Assembly: GCF_000421565.1 (NCBI RefSeq)
Contig: NZ_ATXG01000015.1
Location: 30,622-94,621, forward strand
DNA: 64,000 nt
Direction: 5' to 3'
Source of the DNA: Agromyces subbeticus DSM 16689
GTDB lineage: Bacteria > Actinomycetota > Actinomycetes > Actinomycetales > Microbacteriaceae
Each line of letters starts with the position of its first letter. Position 1 is the stretch's first letter. A program made the position numbers and the translations under genes. Under the pieces are notes generated by a model, which saw nothing but the letters and a program-made list of their open reading frames with translations, did not search any database and was not told the origin of the DNA. Below, in pieces: positions 8,861 through 17,247 of the stretch.

Positions 8861-10087
8861 ATGACGGACTCCAGGGGGCGCATACGGGGCCGACTGTCGA
8901 GGCGTGCGGCGGATGCTCCGGCGCCTGAGCAGCCGCGTCAAGACGATGCGGGCGAGGTCGGGCAGAGCATCCCGTTCGGGGTGCGGCTCGCGGCCGGCTG
9001 GTCGTGGCGATTGCTGCTCATCGGCGGTGTGCTCGCGGTCGTGGTCTTCCTCATCATCCAGTTGCGGCTGATCGTCATCCCGATCTTCGTGGCCGTGCTG
9101 ATCGGCGCCCTGCTGGTGCCGTTCTCCGGGTTCCTGCAGCACCACCGCTGGCCGAAGTGGGCCGCGGTGACCGTGGCCATGCTGTCGGCGCTCGTCGTCG
9201 TCGGTGGGTTGCTCGCCCTCGGCATCTCGCAGATCGTGCGCGGCCGAGACGAGCTCGTGGCGCAATCGCTCGTGTCGTGGGACAGATTCCGCGAGTGGCT
9301 GCTCGAGGGGCCGTTCCACATCACCGAAGCGCAGCTGAACGACTGGGTCGATCAGATCATCACGTCGATTCAGCAGGATTCGAGCGTGCTCCTGAGCGGC
9401 GCCCTCTCACTGACCAGCTCGTTCGGGCACTTCCTCGCCGGCCTGCTGCTGGCCTTGTTCGCGACGCTCTTCATCCTCATCGACGGTCGCGGCATCTGGA
9501 ACTGGATCGTCGGCATCTTCCCCCGCCGCGGTCGCGCCGCCATCGACGGCGCAGGCAAGGCCGGCTGGGCCACGCTGCAGAACTTCGTGAAGGTGCAGAT
9601 CCTCGTCGCGACGATCGACGCCATCGGCATCGGCCTCGGCGCGTTCTTCCTCGGCGTGCCGCTCGCCGTGCCCATCGCGATCCTCGTCTTCCTCGGCTCC
9701 TTCATCCCCATCGTCGGTGCCGTGGCGACCGGGGCGCTCGCCGTCTTCGTCGCGCTCATCTACAACGGCCCCGTGATCGCCCTGATCATGCTCGGCATCG
9801 TGCTGCTCGTGCAGCAGGTCGAGGGGCATGTGCTGCAGCCGCTCATCATGGGTACTGCGGTCAAGGTGCACCCGCTCGGCGTGGTGGTCGCGGTGGCGAC
9901 CGGCTCGCTCCTCGCCGGGATCCCGGGCGCGCTCTTCGCCGTGCCCGTCGCAGCGGTGCTCAACGTCATGATCCTCTCGGTCGCAAGCGGGGCCTGGAAG
10001 AACGATTCCGGCCCGCCCGCCACCGCAGCACGGTCGCCGCTCTGGCGCACCGTGCCGCAGCGCCCTGGCTACAAACGAGGAGAATGA
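8861..10087 (+). CDS. AI-2E family transporter (PerM-like membrane protein)
   Basis: 408-residue polytopic membrane protein of the AI-2E/UPF0118 family: a charged cytoplasmic N-terminus (about residues 1-45), then about eight membrane segments with a long soluble insert between the third and fourth (residues ~130-180). The family includes autoinducer and Na+/H+ exporters, but most members have no proven substrate. ATG 8861 lies six bases after TAGACT (8849-8854), suggesting leaderless transcription. The stop overlaps the threonine ammonia-lyase start (ATGA), so the two are coupled. An exporter role for an amino acid product is only a guess. Confidence 0.85.
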   Translation: MTDSRGRIRGRLSRRAADAPAPEQPRQDDAGEVGQSIPFGVRLAAGWSWRLLLIGGVLAVVVFLIIQLRLIVIPIFVAVLIGALLVPFSGFLQHHRWPKWAAVTVAMLSALVVVGGLLALGISQIVRGRDELVAQSLVSWDRFREWLLEGPFHITEAQLNDWVDQIITSIQQDSSVLLSGALSLTSSFGHFLAGLLLALFATLFILIDGRGIWNWIVGIFPRRGRAAIDGAGKAGWATLQNFVKVQILVATIDAIGIGLGAFFLGVPLAVPIAILVFLGSFIPIVGAVATGALAVFVALIYNGPVIALIMLGIVLLVQQVEGHVLQPLIMGTAVKVHPLGVVVAVATGSLLAGIPGALFAVPVAAVLNVMILSVASGAWKNDSGPPATAARSPLWRTVPQRPGYKRGE

Positions 10088-11331
10088 ACGAGTTGACGAC
10101 CGTGATTCCCGGCCCGGGGCTGGCCGATTTCGAACGCGCGCGAGTCGTTGTCGCCGCGGTGGCCCGCCAGACCCCGATGGAGTCGTCGCGGTTCCTCGCT
10201 GAACGGCTCGGGGTGCCGGTGCATCTGAAGTGCGAGAACCTGCAGCGCACCGGCTCCTACAAGCTTCGCGGGGCGTACCACCGCATCGCGGCGCTGACCG
10301 AGGCCGAGCGGGCGCGGGGCGTCGTCGCTGCCTCGGCCGGCAACCACGCCCAGGGGGTGGCCTTCGCGGCACGCGAACTCGGCATCCGGGCGACGATCTT
10401 CATGCCCGTCGGCGTTGCGCTGCCGAAGCTCGAGGCGACGAAGGCCTACGGAGCCGACGTCGTGCTGCGCGGCGACTCCGTCGGCGAGACGCTCGAGGCC
10501 GCCGCCGCCTTCGCCGCTGAGACCGGCGCCGTGATCATCCCCCCGTTCGACCACCCCGACGTGATCGCCGGTCAGGGCACGCTCGGACTCGAGATCCTCG
10601 AGCAGACGCCCGAGGTGGCGACCATCGTCGTGCCGATCGGCGGGGGCGGCCTGGCCGCCGGCATCGCCAGCGCGGCCAAGCAGCGTGCCGCCGAGCTCGG
10701 CCGCACGATCCGCATCGTCGGCGTGCAGGCCGAGAACGCGGCGCCCTACGTGGCGTCGCTCGCTGCGGGCTCGCCCCAGCACGTGCCCGTGGTGCCGACG
10801 ATCGCCGACGGCATCGCCGTCTACCGCCCCGGCGAGCTGAACTTCGAGATCATCCGCGACACGATCGACGAGATCGTGACCGTGACCGAAGACGACATCG
10901 CCCGGGCGCTGCTCGTGCTGCTCGAGCGCGCCAAGCTCGTGGTCGAACCAGCCGGCGCGGTCTCGGTGGCGGCGATCATGACGGGTCAGGTCAAGTCGGA
11001 GGGCCCCGTGGTCGCGCTGCTCTCGGGCGGCAACATCGACCCGCTGCTCATGCAGCGGGTGATCGCGCACGGGCTCGCGGCATCCGATCGCTATCTCACG
11101 CTCGGCATCGGACTGCCCGACCGCCCAGGCCAGCTGGCCCGCATCTCGGAGCTGCTGGCCGAGGCCAACGCCAACGTCATCGAGGTGCTGCACACCCGGC
11201 ACGGCTCGGGCCTGCAGATCTCGGAGGTCGAGCTGAAGCTCTCGGTCGAGACTCGGGGCCCAGAGCACCGCGAAGAGGTCGTCGAGGTGCTGCGCCGCGC
11301 CGGCTACGAGCCGGTCGTCTACAACGAGTAG
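10084..11331 (+). CDS. ilvA: Threonine ammonia-lyase
   Basis: 415-residue fold-type II PLP enzyme converting L-threonine to 2-oxobutanoate and ammonia, the first step to isoleucine. The PLP lysine is in RTGSYKLRGAY (Lys60); the phosphate-binding glycine loop is GGGGLAAG. A single C-terminal ACT-like domain (about residues 335-415, starting YLTLGIGLPDRPGQLARI) makes it the short one-ACT form rather than the ~500-residue E. coli IlvA. The start overlaps the transporter stop and has AGGAG upstream. Regulation by isoleucine or valine is plausible but not visible. Confidence 0.92.
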   Translation: MNELTTVIPGPGLADFERARVVVAAVARQTPMESSRFLAERLGVPVHLKCENLQRTGSYKLRGAYHRIAALTEAERARGVVAASAGNHAQGVAFAARELGIRATIFMPVGVALPKLEATKAYGADVVLRGDSVGETLEAAAAFAAETGAVIIPPFDHPDVIAGQGTLGLEILEQTPEVATIVVPIGGGGLAAGIASAAKQRAAELGRTIRIVGVQAENAAPYVASLAAGSPQHVPVVPTIADGIAVYRPGELNFEIIRDTIDEIVTVTEDDIARALLVLLERAKLVVEPAGAVSVAAIMTGQVKSEGPVVALLSGGNIDPLLMQRVIAHGLAASDRYLTLGIGLPDRPGQLARISELLAEANANVIEVLHTRHGSGLQISEVELKLSVETRGPEHREEVVEVLRRAGYEPVVYNE

Positions 11332-11344
11332 CGCTCGCTACTCG
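11325..11344. terminator. Hairpin spanning both stop codons of ilvA and greA
   Basis: CGAGTAGC-GCTC-GCTACTCG, a perfect 8-bp stem with a 4-base loop. The two genes converge with 6 bases between them, and each arm of the stem contains one gene's TAG stop codon. The most likely role is a compact bidirectional terminator. Confidence 0.55.
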
Positions 11345-11829
11345 CCGCCCCAGGTGGCGACGCCCGTGATCTCGACCGGGATCTCGCGGCCGTTGGGCGC
11401 GATGTAGCTCGTCTTCTCGCCGATCTTCAAGCCGAGGATGGCTGCGCCGAGCGGGCTCTGCTCGCTCCAGACGTCGAGCTCGGAGTCGCCGGCGATCTCA
11501 CGGCTGCCGATGAGGAAGGTCTCTTCGTCGCCCGCGATGACGGCGGTGATGACGGTGCCGGTCTCGACGACGCCCGACGACTGGGGCGCTTCGCCGACCT
11601 CGGAGTTGCGCAGCAACTCCTTGAGCTGGCGGATGCGGGCCTCCTGCTTGCCCTGCTCGTCTTTGGCGGCGTGGTACCCGCCGTTCTCCTTGAGGTCGCC
11701 CTCCTCACGGGCCGACTCGATCCGCTTGGCGATCTCTTCGCGGCCGTGGGTGGAGAGGTGCTCGAGCTCCGCCGCGAGGCGGTCGTAGGCCTCCTGGGTG
11801 AGCCAGGTGACGGTGGCGTCCTGCGCCAT
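11338..11829 (-). CDS. greA: Transcription elongation factor GreA
   Basis: 163-residue GreA: N-terminal coiled coil with the tip motif SAREEGDLKENGGYHAAKDEQ (acidic residues that activate RNA polymerase transcript cleavage) and a C-terminal FKBP-like domain ending LGLKIGEKTSYIAPNGREIPVEI. It rescues backtracked RNA polymerase. I chose ATG 11829 (MAQDATVT), with GGGAG eight bases upstream, over the open-frame start three codons earlier. It lies next to DUF4307, as in other actinobacteria. Confidence 0.96.
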   Translation of the reverse strand: MAQDATVTWLTQEAYDRLAAELEHLSTHGREEIAKRIESAREEGDLKENGGYHAAKDEQGKQEARIRQLKELLRNSEVGEAPQSSGVVETGTVITAVIAGDEETFLIGSREIAGDSELDVWSEQSPLGAAILGLKIGEKTSYIAPNGREIPVEITGVATWGGE

Positions 11830-11935
11830 GATGCACACTCCCGTGTCTGGGTACCCGTCGACCGGGTACGCACAGTGTCAGCTGCACGCCGTATAGACGT
11901 GTCGCCCCGACGAATGTCGGAGCGAATGTTCCATG

Positions 11936-12346
11936 TTAGGTGAGCCAGCAGCGGTAAATCAAACCCGTGTTGGCCTCTTGAGCGACCCGCACCGTCTCGG
12001 TGAGGCTGCGGATGTGCCGTGTGGAGGCCGGCACGTCGACGACCTTCCAGCCCACGACGGTGAAGTCTTCATTGAGCGCCTGCACGATGCAGGCGGTGTC
12101 GTTGCCGGGCGGGACCGAGAGGTTCCACCTGACCTCGACCGCGCGCTCCTCGTTGATCAGCTGATGGCCGGTGTCGGTGACCTCGACCTGCGGCTTCTGG
12201 CCGTCGAGGCCCGCCCAGACGACCCACGCGACGAGCACGATCGCGAATGCCACCGCACCGACGATGAGCAGCAGTCGATCGCGGCCGCGATTCGTGCGGG
12301 TTCGCCCGTAGCGCGCGGCGAGCGCGTCGGTCTCGGGCTCTGCCAC
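11936..12346 (-). CDS. DUF4307 domain-containing membrane protein
   Basis: 136-residue protein with a short basic cytoplasmic N-terminus (RYGRTRTNRGRDR), one membrane segment (LLLIVGAVAFAIVLVAWVVWAG) and an extracytoplasmic DUF4307 domain with two cysteines (ACIVQALNEDF and YRCWLT). Function unknown. A first GTG (12352) sits only 2 bases from AAGGAG; the second GTG (12346) has an 8-base spacing and is preferred. In mycobacteria this gene lies between greA and mca (mycothiol conjugate amidase); no mca is found here. Confidence 0.85.
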   Translation of the reverse strand: MAEPETDALAARYGRTRTNRGRDRLLLIVGAVAFAIVLVAWVVWAGLDGQKPQVEVTDTGHQLINEERAVEVRWNLSVPPGNDTACIVQALNEDFTVVGWKVVDVPASTRHIRSLTETVRVAQEANTGLIYRCWLT

Positions 12347-12416
12347 GGGCACGGCTCCTTCGATCTCGATCGTCTAGGCTTGAATCCAGCCTAACCCGCC
12401 CCGTGAATGGAATCCG

Positions 12417-12764
12417 ATGCTCGTCGTGCCCGCTCTGACCCTCTTGGCAGAAGACGAGGAGTTCGACCCGAACACCGTGACTCCTGGCATCTGGGGCTTC
12501 GTGCTCACCTTCGTGGTGATGCTCATCGTCGTGCTGCTCGTGATCGACATGGTCCGGCGCATCCGCAGGGTCAACTACCGCGCCGAGGTGCGCGAGCAGC
12601 TCGAGGCCGAGCAGCTCGAGGCCGAGCAGCTCGAGGCCGAGCAGCTCGAGGCCGAGCAGCTCGAGGCCGACGTGCGAGATGCCGAGATCGGCGAGGCCGA
12701 CGGCCAGGCGACGGATGCCGCGGGCGACGTGCCGACCGAGGGCGACGAGCCGCCCGCCCGCTGA
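12417..12764 (+). CDS. Small single-pass membrane protein with EQLEA repeats
   Basis: 115-residue protein, position-equivalent to the small membrane protein after mca in mycobacteria. Residues ~20-45 form one membrane segment (GIWGFVLTFVVMLIVVLLVI), followed by a basic stretch (RRIRRVNYR) that marks the cytoplasmic side. The cytoplasmic tail starts with five exact copies of EQLEA encoded by a 15-bp tandem repeat and ends acidic (DVPTEGDEPPAR). The repeats should form a short charged amphipathic helix. Function unknown. Confidence 0.8.
   Translation: MLVVPALTLLAEDEEFDPNTVTPGIWGFVLTFVVMLIVVLLVIDMVRRIRRVNYRAEVREQLEAEQLEAEQLEAEQLEAEQLEADVRDAEIGEADGQATDAAGDVPTEGDEPPAR
12594..12668 (+). repeat. 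15-bp tandem repeat, five exact copies
   Basis: GAGCAGCTCGAGGCC repeated five times without a mismatch (units at 12594, 12609, 12624, 12639, 12654). Each unit encodes Glu-Gln-Leu-Glu-Ala, so copy number can change without breaking the frame. Confidence 0.97.
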
Positions 12765-12794
12765 CCGCAGGCCGCGGCGCGGCTGACCGGCCGC

Positions 12795-13595
12795 TCAGCC
12801 GAGGTGGTAGGCCGGGGCGACGGCGATCAGCAGCGTGGCCGTCCAGTGGCACATGAACGCGAGCACGGTGCAGGCGTGGAAGATCTCGTGGAAGCCGAAC
12901 ACGCCCGGCCATGGGTTGGGCTTCTTGAGCGCGTAGGCGACGGCGCCGACGGTGTAGAGCAGGCCGCCGACGATCACGAGCACCATCATCGCCGCGTTCG
13001 CCTCGAGCAGGTCGCCGAGGTACATCACCGCAGCCCAGCCGAGAAGCAGGTAGAGCGGCACGTACAACCAGCGCGGAGCGCCGATCCAGAACACGCGGAA
13101 GCCGATGCCGAGGAGGGCTCCAGCCCAGACCACGCCGAGCAGCAGCCAGCCCTTGTCGGGCGGCAGCGCGAGGATCGCGAGCGGTGTGTACGTGCCGGCG
13201 ATCAGGAGGAAGATGTTCGCGTGGTCGATGCGCTTGAGCACGAGCTTCGTCTTCGGCTTCCAGTCGAAGCGGTGATAGAGCGCCGAGTTGCCGAACAGCA
13301 GCATCGACGAGAGCACGAACACCGCCGACGCCCATTTCGCCGGGGCTCCCTGGGCGAGCATGATGAGCAGGACGCCCGCGACGATCGTCAGTGGGAAGGT
13401 GACCGCGTGGATCCAGCCGCGCCACGTCGGCTTGACGTCCGCCTGGGCGAGTGAGTCGTCGAGGAACGGGATGTTCGGCAGGTCGGAGCCGTGCTCCGCA
13501 CGTGAGACCGCGGTGTCGCCCGGATCGTTCGCTGCGATCGGACGGGAGAGTTCTTCGGCGGCATCGCGCGAGTCGCGCCGGCGCTTCGAGGTCAT
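12795..13595 (-). CDS. Hemolysin III / PAQR family membrane protein
   Basis: 266-residue protein with seven predicted membrane segments and family motifs SALYHRFDWKPKTKLVLKRIDHANIFLLIAGTYTP in the first half and FGFHEIFHACTVLAFMCHW at the end; the histidines and the serine/aspartate of these motifs are metal ligands in PAQR proteins. The N-terminal ~60 residues are charged and cytoplasmic. Despite the name, haemolysis is not established for most members. I chose ATG 13595 (MTSKRRR); a GGAGG lies unusually close, so the start is uncertain. Divergent from uppS. Confidence 0.87.
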   Translation of the reverse strand: MTSKRRRDSRDAAEELSRPIAANDPGDTAVSRAEHGSDLPNIPFLDDSLAQADVKPTWRGWIHAVTFPLTIVAGVLLIMLAQGAPAKWASAVFVLSSMLLFGNSALYHRFDWKPKTKLVLKRIDHANIFLLIAGTYTPLAILALPPDKGWLLLGVVWAGALLGIGFRVFWIGAPRWLYVPLYLLLGWAAVMYLGDLLEANAAMMVLVIVGGLLYTVGAVAYALKKPNPWPGVFGFHEIFHACTVLAFMCHWTATLLIAVAPAYHLG

Positions 13596-13656
13596 GCCTC
13601 CAGCGTATCCGCGCCGCCGGCCGGGCCGGCGGTGAGTGGCGGATGCCGCGGAGGGG

Positions 13657-13662
13657 TAGCGT
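13657..13662 (+). promoter_or_regulatory. -10 element of uppS
   Basis: TAGCGT, six bases before GTG 13669 with no ribosome site between; predicts a leaderless mRNA. Confidence 0.4.
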
Positions 13663-13668
13663 AGTGCC

Positions 13669-14454
13669 GTGCAGACGAGCGACGAGCCCCTCGGTCGCGG
13701 CATCCTCTACCGCCTCTACCAGAACCGGCTCAGACGAAGCCTCGACCCGGCGGCCCTGCCGCGCCATGTCGCGATGATCATCGACGGCAACCGGCGCTGG
13801 GCGAAGCAGCTCGGCTACGACACGGCGGCGCACGGCCACCGCGCCGGTGCCGCGAAGATGCGCGAGTTCCTCGAGTGGTGCGACGATGCCGGCATCTCGA
13901 CGGTCACGCTCTACCTGCTCTCGAGCGACAACCTCGGCAATCGCCCGAGCGCCGAGCTCGCCGACCTCATCGAGATCATCGCCGAGCTCGCCGAAGAGCT
14001 CTCGCACTACCGCAACTGGCGGGTGCAGCACGTCGGGTCGGATGCCGGTCTGCCCGAGCCGCTCGTCGCCGCCCTCGACGCCGCAGAGCATCGAACCGCC
14101 GACAAGCACGGGCTGCACGTGAACCTGGCCGTCGGCTACGGCGGGCGCAAGGAGATCACCGACGCGATGCGCTCGATCGTGGCCGCGCATCACGCCGAGG
14201 GCCGCAGCCTCGAAGACCTCGCCGAACGGCTGACCCCCGACCTCATCGGGCAGCACCTCTACACGGGCGGGCAGCCCGACCCCGACCTCGTGATCCGCAC
14301 CTCTGGCGAGCAACGGCTCAGCGACTTCATGCTCTGGCAGGCCGCGCACAGCGAGTTCTACTTCGTCGAGGCGCTCGGCCCCGATCTGCGCAAGGTCGAC
14401 TTCCTGCGGGCTCTGCGCGACTATGCGAAGCGTCACCGGCGCTTCGGCGGGTGA
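13669..14454 (+). CDS. uppS: Cis-prenyl (isoprenyl) transferase
   Basis: 261-residue UPP synthase family enzyme condensing isopentenyl diphosphate onto an allylic diphosphate. Seen: catalytic aspartate region HVAMIIDGNRRWAKQ, the TLYLLSSDNLGNRP loop (the asparagine site of catalysis), and the C-terminal signature DLVIRTSGEQRLSDFMLWQAAHSEFYF. The position between hlyIII and the phoH region matches the M. tuberculosis short-chain Z-prenyl synthase Rv1086, so this may be the short-chain (farnesyl) rather than the decaprenyl enzyme; chain length cannot be read here. Confidence 0.9.
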   Translation: MQTSDEPLGRGILYRLYQNRLRRSLDPAALPRHVAMIIDGNRRWAKQLGYDTAAHGHRAGAAKMREFLEWCDDAGISTVTLYLLSSDNLGNRPSAELADLIEIIAELAEELSHYRNWRVQHVGSDAGLPEPLVAALDAAEHRTADKHGLHVNLAVGYGGRKEITDAMRSIVAAHHAEGRSLEDLAERLTPDLIGQHLYTGGQPDPDLVIRTSGEQRLSDFMLWQAAHSEFYFVEALGPDLRKVDFLRALRDYAKRHRRFGG

Positions 14455-14499
14455 CCCGCGGTCTGACAGACTATGCCTCGGAGAAGGGGGCACGAACAC

Positions 14500-15618
14500 G
14501 TGACCATCGACGATTTCACCGCCGGGTTCACCGAAGAGCCCGGCTACCTCGACTACGGCCGGGTGGGCCCACTGTCGACCGCGGCGGCCGAAGAGGCGCT
14601 GGTGTTCACGCAAGTGCTGCAGCGCGCCCGGCACGGCAGCCTCGACGAGTTCGGTGCGCAAGACGGGCGCCTGCGTGCCGCGGCCTCGGCGGTCACCGGC
14701 TTCGCCGCCGATCAGATCGTCTTCCAGCCGAACACGACCACGGGCATCATGCACGCCATGTTCGGCCTCACGGGCGGCGTGCTGCTCGCGGCCGAAGAGT
14801 TCCCGAGCCTGCCGATCGCAGCGGTGCGCGCTCAAGAGGCGCTGCACACCGTGCAGCCGGTCTGGCTCGAGACCGACCACGGCAAGGTGACCCCGGGGCA
14901 GATTCGCGACCAGCTCGAATCCAACGTCGCCGCAGTGGCGGTGAGCCTCGTCGACTCCCGAACGGGCTACCTGTGCGACATCGAGGGCATCAGACAGGTC
15001 ATCGGAGATCGGTTGCTCATCGTCGACGCGATTCAGGGCTTCGGAGTGGTCGATGCGCCATGGGAGGCCGCCGATGTCGTGCTGACGGGCGGGCAGAAGT
15101 GGTGCCGGGCGGGCTGGGGCACCGGGTTCATGGCCCTGTCGGCGCGCGCGCTCGAGCAACTGACCCCGGTGTTCTCGGGCTTCAGCGGCACCGAAGAGGC
15201 AGAGCCCTGGGGCGAAGTGCCGCCGCCCGCACCCGACGCCCGTGCGTTCCGGGTGTCGAACCCCGACCCGATCGCCGAGGCCCGGTTCGCCGCGAGCCTC
15301 GAAGAGATCGCGCAGACGGGTGTCGCCGCGATCAACGCAGCAATCGCCGAACGGGTCAGTCGGGCCATCGAGCTCGCCGACGAGTTCGCGATCGCCGTCG
15401 TCTCCTCGCGAGACGAGCGCGAGCGCGCCGGCATCGCCGTGCTCGAGCCGCCCGCCGAGCAGGTGACCCTGCTGACCGCTTCGCTGCACAACCACGGCGT
15501 CACGGCGACGACCAGGCAGGGCCGCATTCGGCTCTCGGTGCATGCGGCGACCTCCGACGAGACGCTCGACATGCTGCGGGCCGCGTTCGTGTCGTACGGC
15601 ACCGCGGCGTCGTACTGA
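14500..15618 (+). CDS. Class V aminotransferase-fold PLP enzyme
   Basis: 372-residue fold-type I PLP protein of the class V aminotransferase / cysteine-desulfurase-like superfamily. The PLP lysine is in LTGGQKWCRAGWG (Lys200), preceded by the VDAIQGFG aspartate motif that pairs with the PLP ring. Substrate unknown; isopenicillin-N-epimerase-like or lyase roles are possible, and no cysteine desulfurase active-site loop is seen. I chose GTG 14500 (VTIDDFTAGF) over ATG 14473, because the extra nine residues are basic and unconserved and a purine-rich GGAGAAGGGGG lies upstream of the GTG. Confidence 0.8.
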   Translation: MTIDDFTAGFTEEPGYLDYGRVGPLSTAAAEEALVFTQVLQRARHGSLDEFGAQDGRLRAAASAVTGFAADQIVFQPNTTTGIMHAMFGLTGGVLLAAEEFPSLPIAAVRAQEALHTVQPVWLETDHGKVTPGQIRDQLESNVAAVAVSLVDSRTGYLCDIEGIRQVIGDRLLIVDAIQGFGVVDAPWEAADVVLTGGQKWCRAGWGTGFMALSARALEQLTPVFSGFSGTEEAEPWGEVPPPAPDARAFRVSNPDPIAEARFAASLEEIAQTGVAAINAAIAERVSRAIELADEFAIAVVSSRDERERAGIAVLEPPAEQVTLLTASLHNHGVTATTRQGRIRLSVHAATSDETLDMLRAAFVSYGTAASY

Positions 15619-15818
15619 CGCGTTCGGTGGGGCGACGAGGAGCCCTCTCGGGTGAACGGCGCGTGTCGCATGGCGTGTCGCGCGAGCGGTTTGGTCGGCG
15701 GCGTCGTAGCGTCTGAGGCATCGGGCAAGGAGTCCGATCGAGTCGGCTCGTGAACCGCTCGTGGGAGGATCACCGCCGGCGCGGAACTACCGAGCTGAAG
15801 CTCGGGGCGGGAGCTGGC

Positions 15819-17165
15819 GTGTCACTCTCTACCTCCAAGTCGACCGATCTCGCGGCGAATGCCGCAACCGCACAGCAGGAGCGCACCTACGTGCTCGACA
15901 CCTCGGTGCTGCTGTCGGATCCGAAGGCCCTGTTCCGGTTCGACGAGCATGCGGTCGTGCTGCCCGTCATCGTGATCACGGAGCTCGAGGCCAAGCGGAA
16001 TGATCCCGAGATCGGCTACTTCGCCCGTCAGGCGCTGCGCATCCTCGATGAGCTGCGCGTCGAGCATGAACGGCTCGACTTTCCGATCACCGTCGGCGAC
16101 GGCGGCTCGCTTCGCGTCGAACTGAACCACACCGACCAGAGCGTGCTGCCGTCGGGCCTGCGCCTGTCCGACAACGACTCCCGCATCCTCGCGTGCGCGT
16201 TGAACCTCTCGAACGACGGCCTCGCCGTGACGGTGGTCTCCAAAGACCTGCCGCTGCGCGTGAAGGCCGCGTCGATCGGACTCGACGCGCAGGAGTACCG
16301 GCACGAACTCGCGATCGACTCGGGCTGGACCGGCATGGACGAGCTCGACCTCGGCTCGAACGACATGGCGAAGCTCTACGAGCACGAGCACCTCACGATG
16401 CCGAAGGATCTCGGACAGCCGATCAACACCGGGCTCGTCATCCACTCCGATCGCGGCTCGGCGCTCGGCCGGGTCGTGGGCGACCGCGACGTGCGGCTCG
16501 TGCGCGGCGACCGCGAGGTCTTCGGCCTGCACGGGCGGTCGGCCGAGCAGCGCCTCGCGATCGACCTGCTGCTCGACCCCGAGATCGGCATCCTCTCGCT
16601 CGGCGGCCGGGCTGGCACCGGTAAGTCCGCGCTCGCGCTGTGCGCCGGCCTCGAGGCGGTGCTCGAACGCCAGCAGCACAAGAAGATCATGGTGTTCCGA
16701 CCGCTCTATGCCGTCGGGGGACAGGAGCTCGGCTACCTGCCCGGCGACCAGGGCGAGAAGATGAACCCGTGGGGCCAGGCGGTGTTCGACACGCTCGGCT
16801 CGGTCGTCTCCGACAACGTGCTCGAAGAGGTCATCGATCGCGGCATCCTCGAGGTGCTGCCGCTCACCCACATCCGTGGCCGGTCGCTGCACGACGCTTT
16901 CGTGATCGTCGACGAGGCGCAGTCGCTCGAGCGCAACGTGCTGCTCACGGTGCTCTCGCGCATCGGCCAGAACTCGCGGGTCGTGCTCACTCACGACGTG
17001 GCGCAGCGCGACAACCTGCGGGTCGGTCGGCACGACGGCGTCGCGAGCGTGATCGAGACGCTGAAGGGGCATCCGCTCTTCGCCCACATCACGCTCACCC
17101 GCTCGGAGCGATCGGCGATCGCGGCTCTCGTCTCCGAGATGCTCGACGGGCATGAGCTGGCGTAG
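15819..17165 (+). CDS. phoH: PhoH2-type protein: PIN nuclease plus PhoH ATPase
   Basis: 448-residue two-domain protein. The N-terminal PIN domain (about residues 25-165) shows the acidic residues in [17 protein letters not shown] and [10 protein letters not shown]; the C-terminal PhoH domain has Walker [14 protein letters not shown] and Walker [14 protein letters not shown]. Characterised PhoH2 proteins unwind and cut RNA. The mycobacterial gene has a short upstream partner ORF (phoAT) overlapping its start; I found no such ORF here. I chose GTG 15819 (VSLSTSKST); an in-frame GTG at 15750 would add 23 residues. Confidence 0.9.
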   Translation: MSLSTSKSTDLAANAATAQQERTYVLDTSVLLSDPKALFRFDEHAVVLPVIVITELEAKRNDPEIGYFARQALRILDELRVEHERLDFPITVGDGGSLRVELNHTDQSVLPSGLRLSDNDSRILACALNLSNDGLAVTVVSKDLPLRVKAASIGLDAQEYRHELAIDSGWTGMDELDLGSNDMAKLYEHEHLTMPKDLGQPINTGLVIHSDRGSALGRVVGDRDVRLVRGDREVFGLHGRSAEQRLAIDLLLDPEIGILSLGGRAGTGKSALALCAGLEAVLERQQHKKIMVFRPLYAVGGQELGYLPGDQGEKMNPWGQAVFDTLGSVVSDNVLEEVIDRGILEVLPLTHIRGRSLHDAFVIVDEAQSLERNVLLTVLSRIGQNSRVVLTHDVAQRDNLRVGRHDGVASVIETLKGHPLFAHITLTRSERSAIAALVSEMLDGHELA

Positions 17166-17194
17166 CTGAGCTGCCGCCGGCCAGCCGGTGGCGA

Positions 17195-17224
17195 ACGCGG
17201 GCCCTGGGCGACCGGGGCCCGCGT
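17195..17224. terminator. Bidirectional intrinsic terminator
   Basis: ACGCGGGCCC / GGGCCCGCGT, a perfect 10-bp stem with a 10-base loop, between convergent phoH and the PPOX-family gene. Confidence 0.65.
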
Positions 17225-17247
17225 CGCGCCCCGTGGTCTGGCGCCGC

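Noticed and set aside
8861..10087. Quorum-sensing autoinducer-2 exporter
   Set aside because: The family name suggests it, but most members have no shown link to AI-2 and there is no luxS nearby.
12594..12668. CRISPR-like repeat array
   Set aside because: Units are 15 bp, contiguous without spacers and in frame with a protein; this is a coding tandem repeat.
12571..15543. Very long minus-strand open frame (990 codons)
   Set aside because: It is antisense to uppS and the PLP enzyme and reads through the hlyIII frame; composition is Arg/Gly/His/Pro-rich as expected of a shadow frame in GC-rich DNA.
15619..15818. A phoAT-like antitoxin ORF upstream of phoH
   Set aside because: I read the three plus frames in this gap and found no short ORF overlapping the phoH start.
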